A DNA stretch of 34,098 bases from Planctomycetaceae bacterium (GCA_024225195.1 JAAEMV010000331.1:1-34098), one strand, 5' to 3'. Positions 14,340 to 23,145 are shown, numbered from the stretch's first letter. Translations and numbers: made by a program. Notes: generated by a model from the sequence alone, not told the origin.

Positions 14340-16115
14340 ATGTTGCGGGACTCCATTCGTTTATCTATTTATCTTCCATTGTTTGTTTTGTTATTGGTCT
14401 ACTGCAAAACGGACTCAGCCGTTGCAAGACAGGTTGATCGCCGAGTGCCGCTTGAAGAAATTTCAACTGATTTTGAAATGGCAGACGGACCTGCTTGGGA
14501 TGGATACTCACTAGTCATTCCAGATGTAAAAGGCCAAAAGTTATTTCGTTATCTACCTGCGAAGAAACAAATGCAAACACTGATGCCTGAGTCAGGTCGA
14601 ATCAGCGCGAGTTTTTACAATCATGGCCGCTTGTTTTTGTCTGACAATCCGGGCGGAGAAATAGCTTTTCTAGATGGGAAGAAAAAAGCCACGGTTGCAT
14701 CTTTCGACAGCGTAAGGCAGGAAAAAGAAAAGCCCTATCGACCGAACGATCTTGTAGTTGATCAAAACGGAGGAATTTATGTAACGTTCACGCCCCAAAA
14801 CAAGGTTGCGTATATAGATCCTCAGGGGAATGTTTCGATAGCGGTAGATGGCATCGCCACACCCAACGGAATTACGATGTCGCCGGATGAAAAAACGCTC
14901 TATGTGTCTTCTTTCGTTCCGAAAAAAATCTGGGCCTATGATATTGTCACCGCTGGGAAGACCGACCGCGGACGAATGATTGCCTCGATGGACGACGGGC
15001 CGGATCGAGGAGCTGATGGAATGACAATCGATCGTGCCGGAAACATTTATTGCGCTGGACCGACGGATATTTGGATTTGGAATCCAGAGGGGAAATTACT
15101 CGACAAAATTGCGTGTCCGACTAAACCGATTAACTGCACGTTTGGCGATCAGGATATGCAATCGTTGTATATCACCGGGCCGGGGGGATTGTATCGGCAA
15201 CGAATGCTAATCTGCGGGCGATCTCCTGAGCCGAAAGCGATTTCTCTACAACCTCCCGCAAAATTTCCACGCAAAAAAAATATAGCCCAACCACCGACTT
15301 CGGTTCCTGAAAATGTTGTCGCACACCGTAATGTTGTGTTCGCCCAATATGATCAACGAAAAGTACTGATGGATATTTTTGTTCCATCCGATGCGACAGT
15401 GGATGAACCCAAACCGGCTGTGGTTGTTGTTCACGGCGGGGGCTGGCGAAAGGGTGATAAAACCAAGTTCCGAGCACTTGCAATTAAATTGGCTAGTCAC
15501 GGTTACGTAACGGCAGCGATTGAATATCGGCTTGCTGACGAAGCTGCTTTTCCTGCAGCGATGCACGACTGCACTGCGGCCGTTCGGTTTTTGCGTGCCA
15601 ATGCGGCGACCTACCATTTGGACCCGAAAAAAATCGGAGCTGTGGGCGGTTCTGCCGGCGGGCACTTAACCGGATTGATGGCGTCTGGTGGAGGCAATCC
15701 AAAATTGAAAGGTGATGGTGGAAACGCTAAACAATCTTCACGAATACAGGCATCCATTGTGATGGCTGGCCCGCTGGAGATGCTTACCGGATCGGTCGCT
15801 GATCGATCTCGGCAACCGGATTCAGGATCAAATTCGAACGTTTGGCTTCGAAGCACTGTCGATCAAAACCCGGAACTGTATGGACTTGCCGATGCTTGTG
15901 CCCAGATCGATGCGTCGACGTGTCCAATTCTTTTTCTGGTAGGTGAACAGGATAACCCGGCTCGGAATCAACCTGCACGCGATAAGTTAACATCGTTCGG
16001 AATTGAGACAGGCGTAATCACTTATCCGAATGCCAAACATGGATGCTGGAATCGACAGCCCTGGTTTGAGGAAATGGCAAACGAGATGGTTAAATTTTTT
16101 AATAAGCATCTTTAA
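14340..16115 (+). CDS. Exported two-domain protein: SMP-30/gluconolactonase propeller fused to an alpha/beta-hydrolase esterase
   Basis: About 591 residues are read from the ATG at 14340, chosen because GGGAG lies 7 bases upstream and a signal sequence follows (LSIYLPLFVLLLVYC). The ORF track starts at a GTG 57 bases earlier. Residues about 40-300 form an SMP-30-like propeller with candidate metal ligands Asn136 (RPNDLVVD), Asn176 (TPNGITMS) and Asp227 (GADGMTID); the usual first Glu seems to be Asp49 (MADGPAW). Residues about 330-591 are an alpha/beta hydrolase: oxyanion HGGGW (365-369), nucleophile Ser438 in GGSAGG, Asp538 (GEQDN) and His567 (NAKHG). This suggests lactone or ester hydrolysis in the periplasm. 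The hydrolase half resembles carbohydrate esterases of the BD-FAE type, but the substrate is not known. Confidence 0.88.
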   Translation: MLRDSIRLSIYLPLFVLLLVYCKTDSAVARQVDRRVPLEEISTDFEMADGPAWDGYSLVIPDVKGQKLFRYLPAKKQMQTLMPESGRISASFYNHGRLFLSDNPGGEIAFLDGKKKATVASFDSVRQEKEKPYRPNDLVVDQNGGIYVTFTPQNKVAYIDPQGNVSIAVDGIATPNGITMSPDEKTLYVSSFVPKKIWAYDIVTAGKTDRGRMIASMDDGPDRGADGMTIDRAGNIYCAGPTDIWIWNPEGKLLDKIACPTKPINCTFGDQDMQSLYITGPGGLYRQRMLICGRSPEPKAISLQPPAKFPRKKNIAQPPTSVPENVVAHRNVVFAQYDQRKVLMDIFVPSDATVDEPKPAVVVVHGGGWRKGDKTKFRALAIKLASHGYVTAAIEYRLADEAAFPAAMHDCTAAVRFLRANAATYHLDPKKIGAVGGSAGGHLTGLMASGGGNPKLKGDGGNAKQSSRIQASIVMAGPLEMLTGSVADRSRQPDSGSNSNVWLRSTVDQNPELYGLADACAQIDASTCPILFLVGEQDNPARNQPARDKLTSFGIETGVITYPNAKHGCWNRQPWFEEMANEMVKFFNKHL

Positions 16116-16154
16116 AAATGCCTCGAGGACTATGTTCTCTAATTCGAATTTGTT

Positions 16155-16170
16155 GGCGCAGCAATGCGCC
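16155..16170 (+). terminator. Hairpin with GCAA tetraloop downstream of the esterase fusion
   Basis: GGCGCA (16155-16160) pairs perfectly with TGCGCC (16165-16170) around a GCAA loop, a stable GNRA type. It lies about 40 bases past the stop codon but lacks a good U tract (TCAATCGAAATT follows). It may protect the 3' end or be a weak terminator. Confidence 0.35.
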
Positions 16171-16265
16171 TCAATCGAAATTAATCTTTTGTTAATAACC
16201 GTTGCTTGTTGATGAAGAAACCTTTCAAGCATATTCATAATTAACAAACGCTATCTTCCCGTTAT

Positions 16266-16317
16266 CTTTAAATGCGGACGCTAACCTATTGGCCTTTAAA
16301 GCGGAGTTAATCCGCAT
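16266..16317 (+). promoter_or_regulatory. Leader with repeated and mutually exclusive pairing segments upstream of the first pilin-like gene
   Basis: CTTTAAA followed by (T)GCGGA occurs twice, at 16266-16278 and 16294-16305. TCCGC at 16311-16315 can pair locally with the second GCGGA (5-base stem, loop GTTAA), or over a longer distance with the first copy (ATGCGGA 16272-16278 with TCCGCAT 16311-16317, 7 bases). The two foldings exclude each other. It ends about 34 bases before the start codon. No known riboswitch class was recognised. Confidence 0.3.
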
Positions 16318-16351
16318 GTAATTGGCAATCTAAAGATAGGATTTAGTAGAA

Positions 16352-17482
16352 ATGAGCACACGAAAAAAGGGTTTTACACTTGTGGAACTTCTTGTTGTTA
16401 TCTCCATCATTGGAATCTTGATGGCATTGCTGTTTCCGGCATTCGCAGCGGTTCGCGGAGCTGCCCGGTCGACCCAGTGTAAGAGTAATTTACGAAACTT
16501 TGCACTTTGCCTTCTTGCCAAGGCAAGTAACTCTCCTAACGGTGCCTACTGTTCCGGAGCATTTGATGGTAAGCGAGATGGTGCTTTTGATCAGTATTCA
16601 TGGGTGTCGGATTGTGTTGCTCAAGATGTAATCCCGGGCGATATGCTTTGCCCAAGTTCAAAATGCATCGCTTCGGAAAAGTGGAACGCTGCCAGTTCCA
16701 ACGGGGCATCTGCTCCGCCAGCTCGTCAGGGTGTTCCATTGAAGCAGTCTTTACAAGCTACAGCTGAAGCCGGATTCAACACCAACTATGCAACCAGTTG
16801 GCATCTCGTTCGATCTGCTCCAATGTTTACCGGTACCGCAGGTGTTCAAATTACCAAGGCAGGCGGTCTAAAAGACTGGTACAAATCATCGGGACAGCGC
16901 CAGTGTGTGGGGCCTCTGACGATGCGAGCGATGGATACAAGTGATATTCCAGCGAGTGCTTTAGCGATCATGGGTTGCGGAGGCCAGGGCGATGTTGCCT
17001 TGCCTTACGACGGTAACGAAGATGGAATTCTTACAGAAACTATTTCGGAATCGCGCGGATTAGTCGCAGGAATCCCACTGGCGGAGAGCTTTAACGATGG
17101 TCCAGCTTATGTGGCAAGTGGAAATCGTGCGGCTGTAGTTTTACAAGCAGACGGTACACCGCGAGCTGCGTTCGAAGCGCCAGCAGGTGGGTATCCAACT
17201 CTTGGGGAAGTCGGCGTTACCAACGTTTACTTGCAAGATACGCGAGATTTCTTCGCTTGGCACCAAAAGACGGTGAATATGGCTTTCGCAGATGGTAGCG
17301 TCCGCGCGATTGAAGACGCCAACGGCGACGGTTATATCAACCCCGGATTTGGAGTAGACCCGTCCATTGCGACATTTGAGAACACCGGCTACACATCGGC
17401 TGAGTGTGAAGTAAACCCATGGGATATGTTCCCTGGTGTCCTCTTGAACGGCTCATTTCCCGTCAAGAAATTCGAGCAGTAA
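16352..17482 (+). CDS. Pilin-like protein with prepilin N-terminus, DUF1559-related
   Basis: This 376-residue protein has a class III-type signal: cleavage is expected after Gly7 in [18 protein letters not shown], with Glu at mature position 5 followed by a long hydrophobic helix. It should be processed by a prepilin peptidase and sit in the membrane or a pseudopilus. The helix continues into [15 protein letters not shown], the usual planctomycete DUF1559 pattern. Near the C-terminus [20 protein letters not shown] corresponds to the family's conserved His...DGS element, followed by a calcium-loop-like [13 protein letters not shown]. The central part differs from the standard form seen in the next gene. 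Planctomycetes carry many such proteins, mostly of unknown role. The gene is separated from the next by a strong terminator. Confidence 0.85.
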   Translation: MSTRKKGFTLVELLVVISIIGILMALLFPAFAAVRGAARSTQCKSNLRNFALCLLAKASNSPNGAYCSGAFDGKRDGAFDQYSWVSDCVAQDVIPGDMLCPSSKCIASEKWNAASSNGASAPPARQGVPLKQSLQATAEAGFNTNYATSWHLVRSAPMFTGTAGVQITKAGGLKDWYKSSGQRQCVGPLTMRAMDTSDIPASALAIMGCGGQGDVALPYDGNEDGILTETISESRGLVAGIPLAESFNDGPAYVASGNRAAVVLQADGTPRAAFEAPAGGYPTLGEVGVTNVYLQDTRDFFAWHQKTVNMAFADGSVRAIEDANGDGYINPGFGVDPSIATFENTGYTSAECEVNPWDMFPGVLLNGSFPVKKFEQ

Positions 17483-17524
17483 ATCGGTTCTTGAGAAGAA
17501 TTGAATTTTACTTTGTGCGTTTGA

Positions 17525-17560
17525 GTCTGTTTTGACCGCGCGTCAAAACAGACATTTTTT
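17525..17560 (+). terminator. Rho-independent terminator between the two pilin-like genes
   Basis: An 11-base perfect stem (GTCTGTTTTGA 17525-17535, TCAAAACAGAC 17543-17553) encloses a CCGCGCG loop and is followed by ATTTTTT. It should separate transcription of the first pilin-like gene from the second, 36 bases upstream of the latter's start codon. Confidence 0.88.
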
Positions 17561-17595
17561 CCTCTCGTCAACAATCGCTCGATTGTGATTTACCC

Positions 17596-18573
17596 ATGAT
17601 AAATCAGTCTCTGAATCTTCATCCGCGGATCTGCAACAAATGCCGTGCGAATTTGCGACAAGGGTTCACTCTTGTTGAACTGCTAGTCTGCATTTCAATA
17701 ATTGGAATACTTCTGGCACTTACCCTGCCCGCAGCGCAGGCCGTTAGACAGGCAGCGCGTCGAGCAACCTGTCTTTCGAATTTGCGACAAGTGATGATGG
17801 CGGCATTAAGTTACGAATCGACAAACCAAGCATTCCCTGCAGGCGACAATGGTGACGGGATGGGCTTTCTCGGCCCCTTATTACCTTCGATGGAAGAAGA
17901 AGCACTATGGGAAAAGTTGCGAGCCAAGCCTACTTCAGGTCAAAGTTATCAAAGCCGCTGGCAACAAATATCAGAGACCGAAATACCTGTTTTACTTTGC
18001 GCTGCCTCGGATCCCGAAGAAAATGTTGCATCTCTAACAGGTTCAAATCAATATACGACTCATTACTACGGAGTATGTGGCCCAGCCAATCTGACGACTG
18101 TTTACGCTAAGCGGAAAAATAATAAGTACCGTACGATTGTTTCAAAGGTATATGGTGATATCGGCTTGCAAGGTTTGTTTTCACCTTTGAAAAGCGGACA
18201 GTTTCGAGCGAAGCAATTGCGGGATGTTGTCGATGGTGTTTCCAATACCTTTGCGATCGGAGAGATATCAACATTCCAAACCAGCGAAAACATTCAAATT
18301 CCACAACGAACCGCGTGGGCAATGGGTGCAAAATACGACGCTTCCAAAAGAGTTGAGCAACTATTTACGGTCAAATCAATAACTCAGCCGATTAACTCTA
18401 CCAGTACAAAATTGAATAGCGTTCCGTTTGCAAGCAACCATGCTGGAGGCGCTCATTTTGCTTTGGTCGACGGTTCAACTCAGTACATCGATCAAAATGT
18501 ATCACTCGATATTTTAAAAATATATTCGAGCATTAATGGAAAAGAAAAAGAGTTAGGCGAACCACCTTTTTAA
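17596..18573 (+). CDS. DUF1559 protein with prepilin-type N-terminus
   Basis: This is a standard-size (325-residue) DUF1559 protein. A 23-residue leader ends in [22 protein letters not shown], with Glu at mature position 5, so type IV prepilin-like cleavage is expected. The following helix RQAARRATCLSNLRQ and the C-terminal SNHAGGAHFALVDGSTQYI are the family signature. The leader is unusually long and holds two cysteines (RICNKCRAN). The ATG at 17596 is the first in this frame; a later start would shorten the leader. It probably has its own promoter because a strong terminator lies just upstream. Function is unknown; a surface or pseudopilus component is the usual guess. Confidence 0.9.
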   Translation: MINQSLNLHPRICNKCRANLRQGFTLVELLVCISIIGILLALTLPAAQAVRQAARRATCLSNLRQVMMAALSYESTNQAFPAGDNGDGMGFLGPLLPSMEEEALWEKLRAKPTSGQSYQSRWQQISETEIPVLLCAASDPEENVASLTGSNQYTTHYYGVCGPANLTTVYAKRKNNKYRTIVSKVYGDIGLQGLFSPLKSGQFRAKQLRDVVDGVSNTFAIGEISTFQTSENIQIPQRTAWAMGAKYDASKRVEQLFTVKSITQPINSTSTKLNSVPFASNHAGGAHFALVDGSTQYIDQNVSLDILKIYSSINGKEKELGEPPF

Positions 18574-18654
18574 GTTTTTGAATGTTTTCACTTCTAAAAT
18601 CTTAATCAAGAAGTTGGAAATGGCAGTCTGCATAGTGTTCGGCAGCGTTCTGTA

Positions 18655-18660
18655 TATAAT
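18655..18660 (+). promoter_or_regulatory. Possible -10 element upstream of the CoA-type Nudix gene
   Basis: A consensus TATAAT lies about 95 bases before the ATG, but no -35 element is seen at the right spacing. Shortly downstream TTAAAGCGAG and TTTAAGCGAG form a direct repeat near 18688-18709, which may be regulatory or chance. Confidence 0.25.
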
Positions 18661-18754
18661 TCAAACTGTCCCGCTTTCCCTTTACTCTTAAAGCGAGTTT
18701 TAAGCGAGTGGACCAACTAAAAAGGTAGCGACTGCTTAAATGGGTTTTTAGTAA

Positions 18755-19441
18755 ATGGAGATTTCATTTCGGCAAACATTGAATGTTGCGATGAGCCAGA
18801 CAAAATTAACGGGCTGGCAGTCGCCGTTGGACGTCCCAAATTTGGATCGTCCGCAAAAGCGTCCTTCTGATTTGCCTGGTGACGGTAAAGTGGCCGCCGT
18901 CCTTGCTCTGTTTTGTGACCAAAGCAACGATGAGAAATCGGATAGTCTACCGACCATGCCCGATCTTTTGTTAACGCAGCGAGCGATTAATCTGACCAAT
19001 CATGGAGGTCAAATCAGTTTTCCCGGCGGTCGACTGGAGCCGGGTGAATCAACGCAACAGGCAGCGATTCGAGAAACCGAAGAAGAAATTGGCGTTCATG
19101 AGTCAAAGATTGAACTCTTTGGGCAGTTGACGAGTGTCTACATTCCACCAAGTGATTTTACAGTAACCCCTTATGTGGGAGTAATTCGTGGCGAGCCGAA
19201 TTTCAAACGCTGTCCTCGCGAGGTCGAGCAAATTGTTCGGGCTCCCCTCAATCAATTGATGGAGCCAGAAGCTCTGACTTCCGGAATGGTGACCCGCTCA
19301 AACGGCGAGACTTTGAAGGTGCCCTGCTATCGAGTTGGAGGGCATCAAATTTGGGGCGCAACCGCAATCATGGTCGGGGAATTAGTTGAACGTTTGAGAC
19401 GGGCAGGGGGAGCACCCACGATTACGGCAGATCAGAAGTAG
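18755..19441 (+). CDS. Nudix hydrolase, CoA pyrophosphatase type
   Basis: This 228-residue cytoplasmic enzyme probably hydrolyses CoA or its oxidised or acylated derivatives to 4'-phosphopantetheine and 3',5'-ADP. The CoA-specific motif (LLTxR...HxGQISFPGG) is seen as LLTQRAINLTNHGGQISFPG at 72-91 and runs into a perfect Nudix box: G92, five residues, E98, seven residues, RETEEEIG (106-113). The first roughly 30 residues are variable. The ATG at 18755 is used; the alternative Met13 cannot be excluded. It converges on the CPXCG gene, with 40 bases between them that contain an imperfect CTGTAG/CTACAG stem but no U tract. Confidence 0.88.
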   Translation: MEISFRQTLNVAMSQTKLTGWQSPLDVPNLDRPQKRPSDLPGDGKVAAVLALFCDQSNDEKSDSLPTMPDLLLTQRAINLTNHGGQISFPGGRLEPGESTQQAAIRETEEEIGVHESKIELFGQLTSVYIPPSDFTVTPYVGVIRGEPNFKRCPREVEQIVRAPLNQLMEPEALTSGMVTRSNGETLKVPCYRVGGHQIWGATAIMVGELVERLRRAGGAPTITADQK

Positions 19442-19481
19442 TGAGTGAGATGCTGTAGTTTTCTATTTACTTCTACAGATG

Positions 19482-19718
19482 CTATTCACCACGACTCCAC
19501 ACATTTGCCTCACCATCGTTGTTAAATTCGACAAAAATGATGTTGGGGTTACAGCAGACGGGGCAATCCTCCACGTATTCCTGAGACAAACCCTCCGAAT
19601 AATCTAGGGGAACAATGATCTCCTCACCGCATGAATTGCAGGTGTATCCAGCCTCTTCATGAATAGCGGTATGATTTTCGGAGGTCTCGCTTTCACTATC
19701 GTCAAAAAAAAAGTCCAC
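19482..19718 (-). CDS. CPXCG-motif cysteine-rich small protein
   Basis: This 78-residue predicted zinc-ribbon protein has two cysteine pairs, CNSC (27-30) and CPVC (52-55) in EYVEDCPVCCNP, and belongs to the CPXCG family. The acidic N-terminal 20 residues and the C-terminal VEFNNDGEANVWSRGE fit known members. Function is unknown; nucleic acid or protein binding is possible. The start is GTG, followed by a run of T residues coding FFF, and the nearby ATG is out of frame. The large phosphatase gene ends 44 bases upstream on the same strand, so they may be co-transcribed. Confidence 0.85.
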   Translation of the reverse strand: MDFFFDDSESETSENHTAIHEEAGYTCNSCGEEIIVPLDYSEGLSQEYVEDCPVCCNPNIIFVEFNNDGEANVWSRGE

Positions 19719-19762
19719 GGCATGCCTGTTCTAAAAATGTTCTCGGTCGCGGGGATAACCGT

Positions 19763-22543
19763 TTAGTCTTCCAGTTGAATAACTTTTGATTCTGACTGTG
19801 TTCCGTCAAAAGCATTAACGATTACTTTGGTGCCAGGTAAAACATCAATGAGTCCAGCGATCGCGATTTCTCCCTGCTCGTTGCTTCGGGTTCCTCGAAT
19901 AGCACTTCCGTTGGTTCTGTAAAAATGAACATCTGCATTGGGGAGCACGCGAATAGAGGGAATTTTCGCTGTTGGCGTTCGCCCTGTGCGAGACGAAGTG
20001 GTTTCTAAGCTGTCTCCTCCGCGAGGTGTTTCAGCGGGTGAGTCAACAAGATTTCTGATGCGTAATTGAATGTTTGGGTCTTGCTGAGTGGGATCAAATT
20101 CCATTTCGAGGAAATTCCAGTAAAACGGGTCATGACTGGCGTGTGGTTCCTGATCAGGGTTTGCAAAATCTTTATGGTAGAGCGCATGGACTTGGATTAC
20201 TCGTCCATCGACATCTTTCATTTGTCGACCAAATCCCGGGATTAATGCCCTCCCACCATTTCGTCCAATTGGCCCAAAACTGCATTCGATTAACCCGTGA
20301 TCGAGATTTTTCATAATGCATCCATTGTGAACATCGCCATAAACCGAAACGATCCCATCGCGTTGTCCCAGCAGTTCAATGACTCGGTCTGAACCAGCCT
20401 TCACCCAGCCGGCATAGTCGGCGGTAACCCGATCGCGTTGCGAAAAGTTTTGGGGGTGGTTCTTGCTTGTGGATTCGCCGTTTTTCGCTCCCGCCCAAAT
20501 GGTGTGCAATCCATTGATTCCCGTCAGGCAAATAAGAGGAGAGGAATCTGTTGTGAGGAGAGACTGTAACCATCCGTATTGCTCTTCTCCTAAGAGGCTG
20601 CGAGTAGGGTCTGTTCGATCGTAAAGGCTTTTGAATTGATTCCAACCCTGATCATCCCAGATGTCGACATCTTGACTGCTTCTCCAGAGCCTCGAATCGA
20701 GAATGACGAAAGTAAAATCTCGGTTTGGCATTTTCCATGCCCGCCATTTTTTTGGATTTTCATAAGGGTCAACATGTTCGGCACCTGTCGTTAGATGGTG
20801 CACGATTTGAAAATTTCTTCGCATGTAGGCGGGATCTTGACCGAGTCCTTCCGTTTTTCGAATCAGTATTTGTTCGGGGCCTTTTACGTCGTCCATACCA
20901 TAGTCGTGGTCACCCGGATTGATGACGTTCCAGTGCCGCATCATTTGCCATCGACTCGTTGGACCGCAAATCGAGAGCGCCACAATTTTATAAGCATCGT
21001 CGGTGCTCGGCGGGTACATGAGTAACTCCATGTACCAGACATCATCTTCCCAGACCATGATTTGAAAGTTGTAATCATCAAGGTGCTGATAAGCTTCAAC
21101 AGTCGGTTGGTCCCGAACACCCCAGGTATCTCGATGCCCTGAAATGGTCCACCCGTCATCATTACGTTCTTGAAGTCCAGAATTGATCGCATGACAACTG
21201 AGACCGCATAACTTGTAGGGCGCCTTCAACTGCGGTAGTCGACCAACATAGTTTCCCCCTCCGGGAACTTCGCCCACCAACCCCATTCCCGGACCGCACG
21301 CTTCGGTGCCGACTCTCTCGTCGGAAGTGACATTCTTTCCATCTTTCCAAACTGTGTAATAAAGAGTTTTTTCAGAGGGATTAATGGGTAGAGTCACGTT
21401 AATTACGGCGGTGTTTCGACGCCATTGGTTGTCGACAATCCGTCCCACACCGGCAATCTCTACCTGTTCCCATCCACCTTGAGGAGCGGGTGAATCGGCA
21501 ACCCGAATTTCTATCTTTTTACCGTCGGATGAAAACATACCTACAAAACGGACATGCCATTTTTCGCCTTTCAACGTCAGCGTATCGCCTAATGGGTAAC
21601 AGACGAGGCAGTCAGAATGGCCAACCTGTAGGGGTTTGTTTTGGTAGGGTTGAACTTTGAAGCGAGTAACATCAAAGTCGATGAGACCCCGCGATAGGAC
21701 TCCGACAAATCCATCTGTCTTCTGGTTTGGAAAGGAATGAGTAAGCGATACTGTTTTGGCATTCGCAGAAAAAGTTACCCGAACTTGGCATCGATTTTCT
21801 TCTGAAGGCAGCACGTGCACCATTAATCGACACTGGTCTCCCGGCTTTAACTGCATTGCTTCAGTAGATTTCAAGATAGAATCGGTGGACGGTGACAGGC
21901 CACCTTGAGAATTCCTTTTGGCTGTTTTTGTGGGTCCCATAATGACCAATTGCTGTTTGTCGCTCCAGCCAATTCTTATGAGTTGACCGAGCCGGTTATA
22001 GCTTTGGAAAACAGATTTTGCGCCAATCGCAATACCCATCAAACCGTAGCCATCCTGATGCATTTTCCAGCTGGATTGATCTCCTTTTGGCAATGCGGGT
22101 CGATCGGCGTGGTAGGTAAATTCAGTTTCTAATTGATATTCACCGGTGAGTTTCCACTGAGGGGTATAGATGACTCCGCAATCTAAAGAGGGATCGTATT
22201 CAGTTTTGTAATCAAAGTTGTGAGTTTCAGCGTGAAAGGGAAAACCTGTTCGCCGCGCGCGGTCTCCATAATTTTGCAATCGTCGGCGAAGGGCACCATT
22301 TTCGATTTTCCAGAAACCGGGATTTAGCGTTTGCCATTGCTGGCCGTGATAATTCGAGTTGGGGCGGTCGAATTGATACTCCGTTTCCAAGCTCTTTGCA
22401 GAGTTGAAAGTTGACGATAGCGCTGGATGTGGAGGAAGTGCCGAGGCAGCCAGCGCGGCGCCTGTCGCTCCGGCTGCGCCCTCTAAAAACGAGCGGCGAT
22501 CTAAATTCGTTTTTGGGTTCCGTTTGGGTTGGTCAGGGTTCAT
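19763..22543 (-). CDS. Tat-exported PhoD-like phosphatase/phosphodiesterase with large N-terminal domains
   Basis: About 926 residues are read from the ATG at 22543. The ORF-track start 111 bases upstream adds a tail that does not look like a leader, whereas this start places a Tat motif at residues 15-20 (DRRSFLEGAAGATG). The first half (about 45-430) contains beta-rich segments with no clear match; one part (YGLMGIAIGAKSVFQ) could be a concanavalin-like fold. The second half looks like a PhoD metallophosphatase: GDHDYGMDD near 544, EEQYGWLQSLL near 653, and YGDVHNGC near 736, corresponding to the conserved Asp/His metal-binding blocks. The C-terminal piece (about 835-926) resembles a small beta-sandwich. 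Ca/Fe-dependent phosphoester hydrolysis is inferred; the substrate is unknown. Confidence 0.75.
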   Translation of the reverse strand: MNPDQPKRNPKTNLDRRSFLEGAAGATGAALAASALPPHPALSSTFNSAKSLETEYQFDRPNSNYHGQQWQTLNPGFWKIENGALRRRLQNYGDRARRTGFPFHAETHNFDYKTEYDPSLDCGVIYTPQWKLTGEYQLETEFTYHADRPALPKGDQSSWKMHQDGYGLMGIAIGAKSVFQSYNRLGQLIRIGWSDKQQLVIMGPTKTAKRNSQGGLSPSTDSILKSTEAMQLKPGDQCRLMVHVLPSEENRCQVRVTFSANAKTVSLTHSFPNQKTDGFVGVLSRGLIDFDVTRFKVQPYQNKPLQVGHSDCLVCYPLGDTLTLKGEKWHVRFVGMFSSDGKKIEIRVADSPAPQGGWEQVEIAGVGRIVDNQWRRNTAVINVTLPINPSEKTLYYTVWKDGKNVTSDERVGTEACGPGMGLVGEVPGGGNYVGRLPQLKAPYKLCGLSCHAINSGLQERNDDGWTISGHRDTWGVRDQPTVEAYQHLDDYNFQIMVWEDDVWYMELLMYPPSTDDAYKIVALSICGPTSRWQMMRHWNVINPGDHDYGMDDVKGPEQILIRKTEGLGQDPAYMRRNFQIVHHLTTGAEHVDPYENPKKWRAWKMPNRDFTFVILDSRLWRSSQDVDIWDDQGWNQFKSLYDRTDPTRSLLGEEQYGWLQSLLTTDSSPLICLTGINGLHTIWAGAKNGESTSKNHPQNFSQRDRVTADYAGWVKAGSDRVIELLGQRDGIVSVYGDVHNGCIMKNLDHGLIECSFGPIGRNGGRALIPGFGRQMKDVDGRVIQVHALYHKDFANPDQEPHASHDPFYWNFLEMEFDPTQQDPNIQLRIRNLVDSPAETPRGGDSLETTSSRTGRTPTAKIPSIRVLPNADVHFYRTNGSAIRGTRSNEQGEIAIAGLIDVLPGTKVIVNAFDGTQSESKVIQLED

Positions 22544-22821
22544 GGCGTTTATGCTGTAGGTGATAAAGTAGAGTTTACAGGCCTTCTTCGAATCCATTAG
22601 AGCAGACTTAGGTTGCCCGAGGCGTGCTTTGGTTAAATTTGCCATAACCGGCACGGACGCCTTGCGGTCGCCAAGCGTTGTGACCGGATCAAGGTAATGT
22701 CAAAGTGGTCTGAATTCTAATTTTTTATTTCTCGTGAATCTCTAACAGAGTGTATTTAATTGTGTTGAAGGGGTTCAATCTTGCAATCGGAATAAGAAGT
22801 TTTTAGAGACAGGATCTAGTC
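22544..22821. other. Divergent intergenic region upstream of the small secreted protein
   Basis: About 280 bases carry the promoters of the phosphatase and the small secreted protein. TTGAAGGGGTTCAA (near 22763-22776) is a short inverted repeat. AGGA lies 7 bases before the ATG at 22822. The N-terminal extension of the phosphatase ORF in the track falls here and is judged non-coding. Confidence 0.4.
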
Positions 22822-23115
22822 ATGAAATATTGTAAATTATCTCTCTTGTATGTTCCTTGCTGTTTCATTTTTGTATTGCTGGTACAGGCTTGGGTGCCAG
22901 CAGCTTCACAGGCGCAGGAACCGAGTTGGTATCCTTACGTGTTAGCGAGAGGGAATGACCGTTCGGTCATCAAGAACACTCATATTAATGATCGTCCGTA
23001 CCGCCCTCTCCATTTTTATGGCAACGCGGTTCGACGTAATCATTATCGAGGCAACCCAGCTCCAATGCCAAAGGATCTGGTTCGTGCTTCAACGGTAAGA
23101 TTGCGACGGCGATAA
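22822..23115 (+). CDS. Small secreted basic protein, unknown function
   Basis: This 97-residue protein has a signal peptide (hydrophobic about 7-24, likely cleavage near SQAQ). The mature part of about 65 residues is basic and rich in Arg, Asn, His and Tyr (YPYVLARGNDRSVIKN, then NDRPYRPLHFYGNAVRRNHYRG). I do not recognise a domain. Good support for being real comes from an AGGA ribosome site 7 bases before the ATG, the signal peptide, and a strong terminator just downstream. It forms a single-gene unit between the phosphatase and the sulfatase cluster. Confidence 0.75.
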   Translation: MKYCKLSLLYVPCCFIFVLLVQAWVPAASQAQEPSWYPYVLARGNDRSVIKNTHINDRPYRPLHFYGNAVRRNHYRGNPAPMPKDLVRASTVRLRRR

Positions 23116-23145
23116 TGATTCGCAATGTGGGTTAAAGGCTAAATG

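Noticed and set aside
16116-16351. Cyclic-di-GMP riboswitch before the pilin-like gene
   Set aside because: The conserved GEMM core sequences are not present; only simple alternative stems are visible.
22544-22654. N-terminal extension of the PhoD-like protein from the ORF-track start
   Set aside because: The Tat leader starts at the internal ATG at 22543, and an extra 37 residues before it would be unusual for a Tat substrate.
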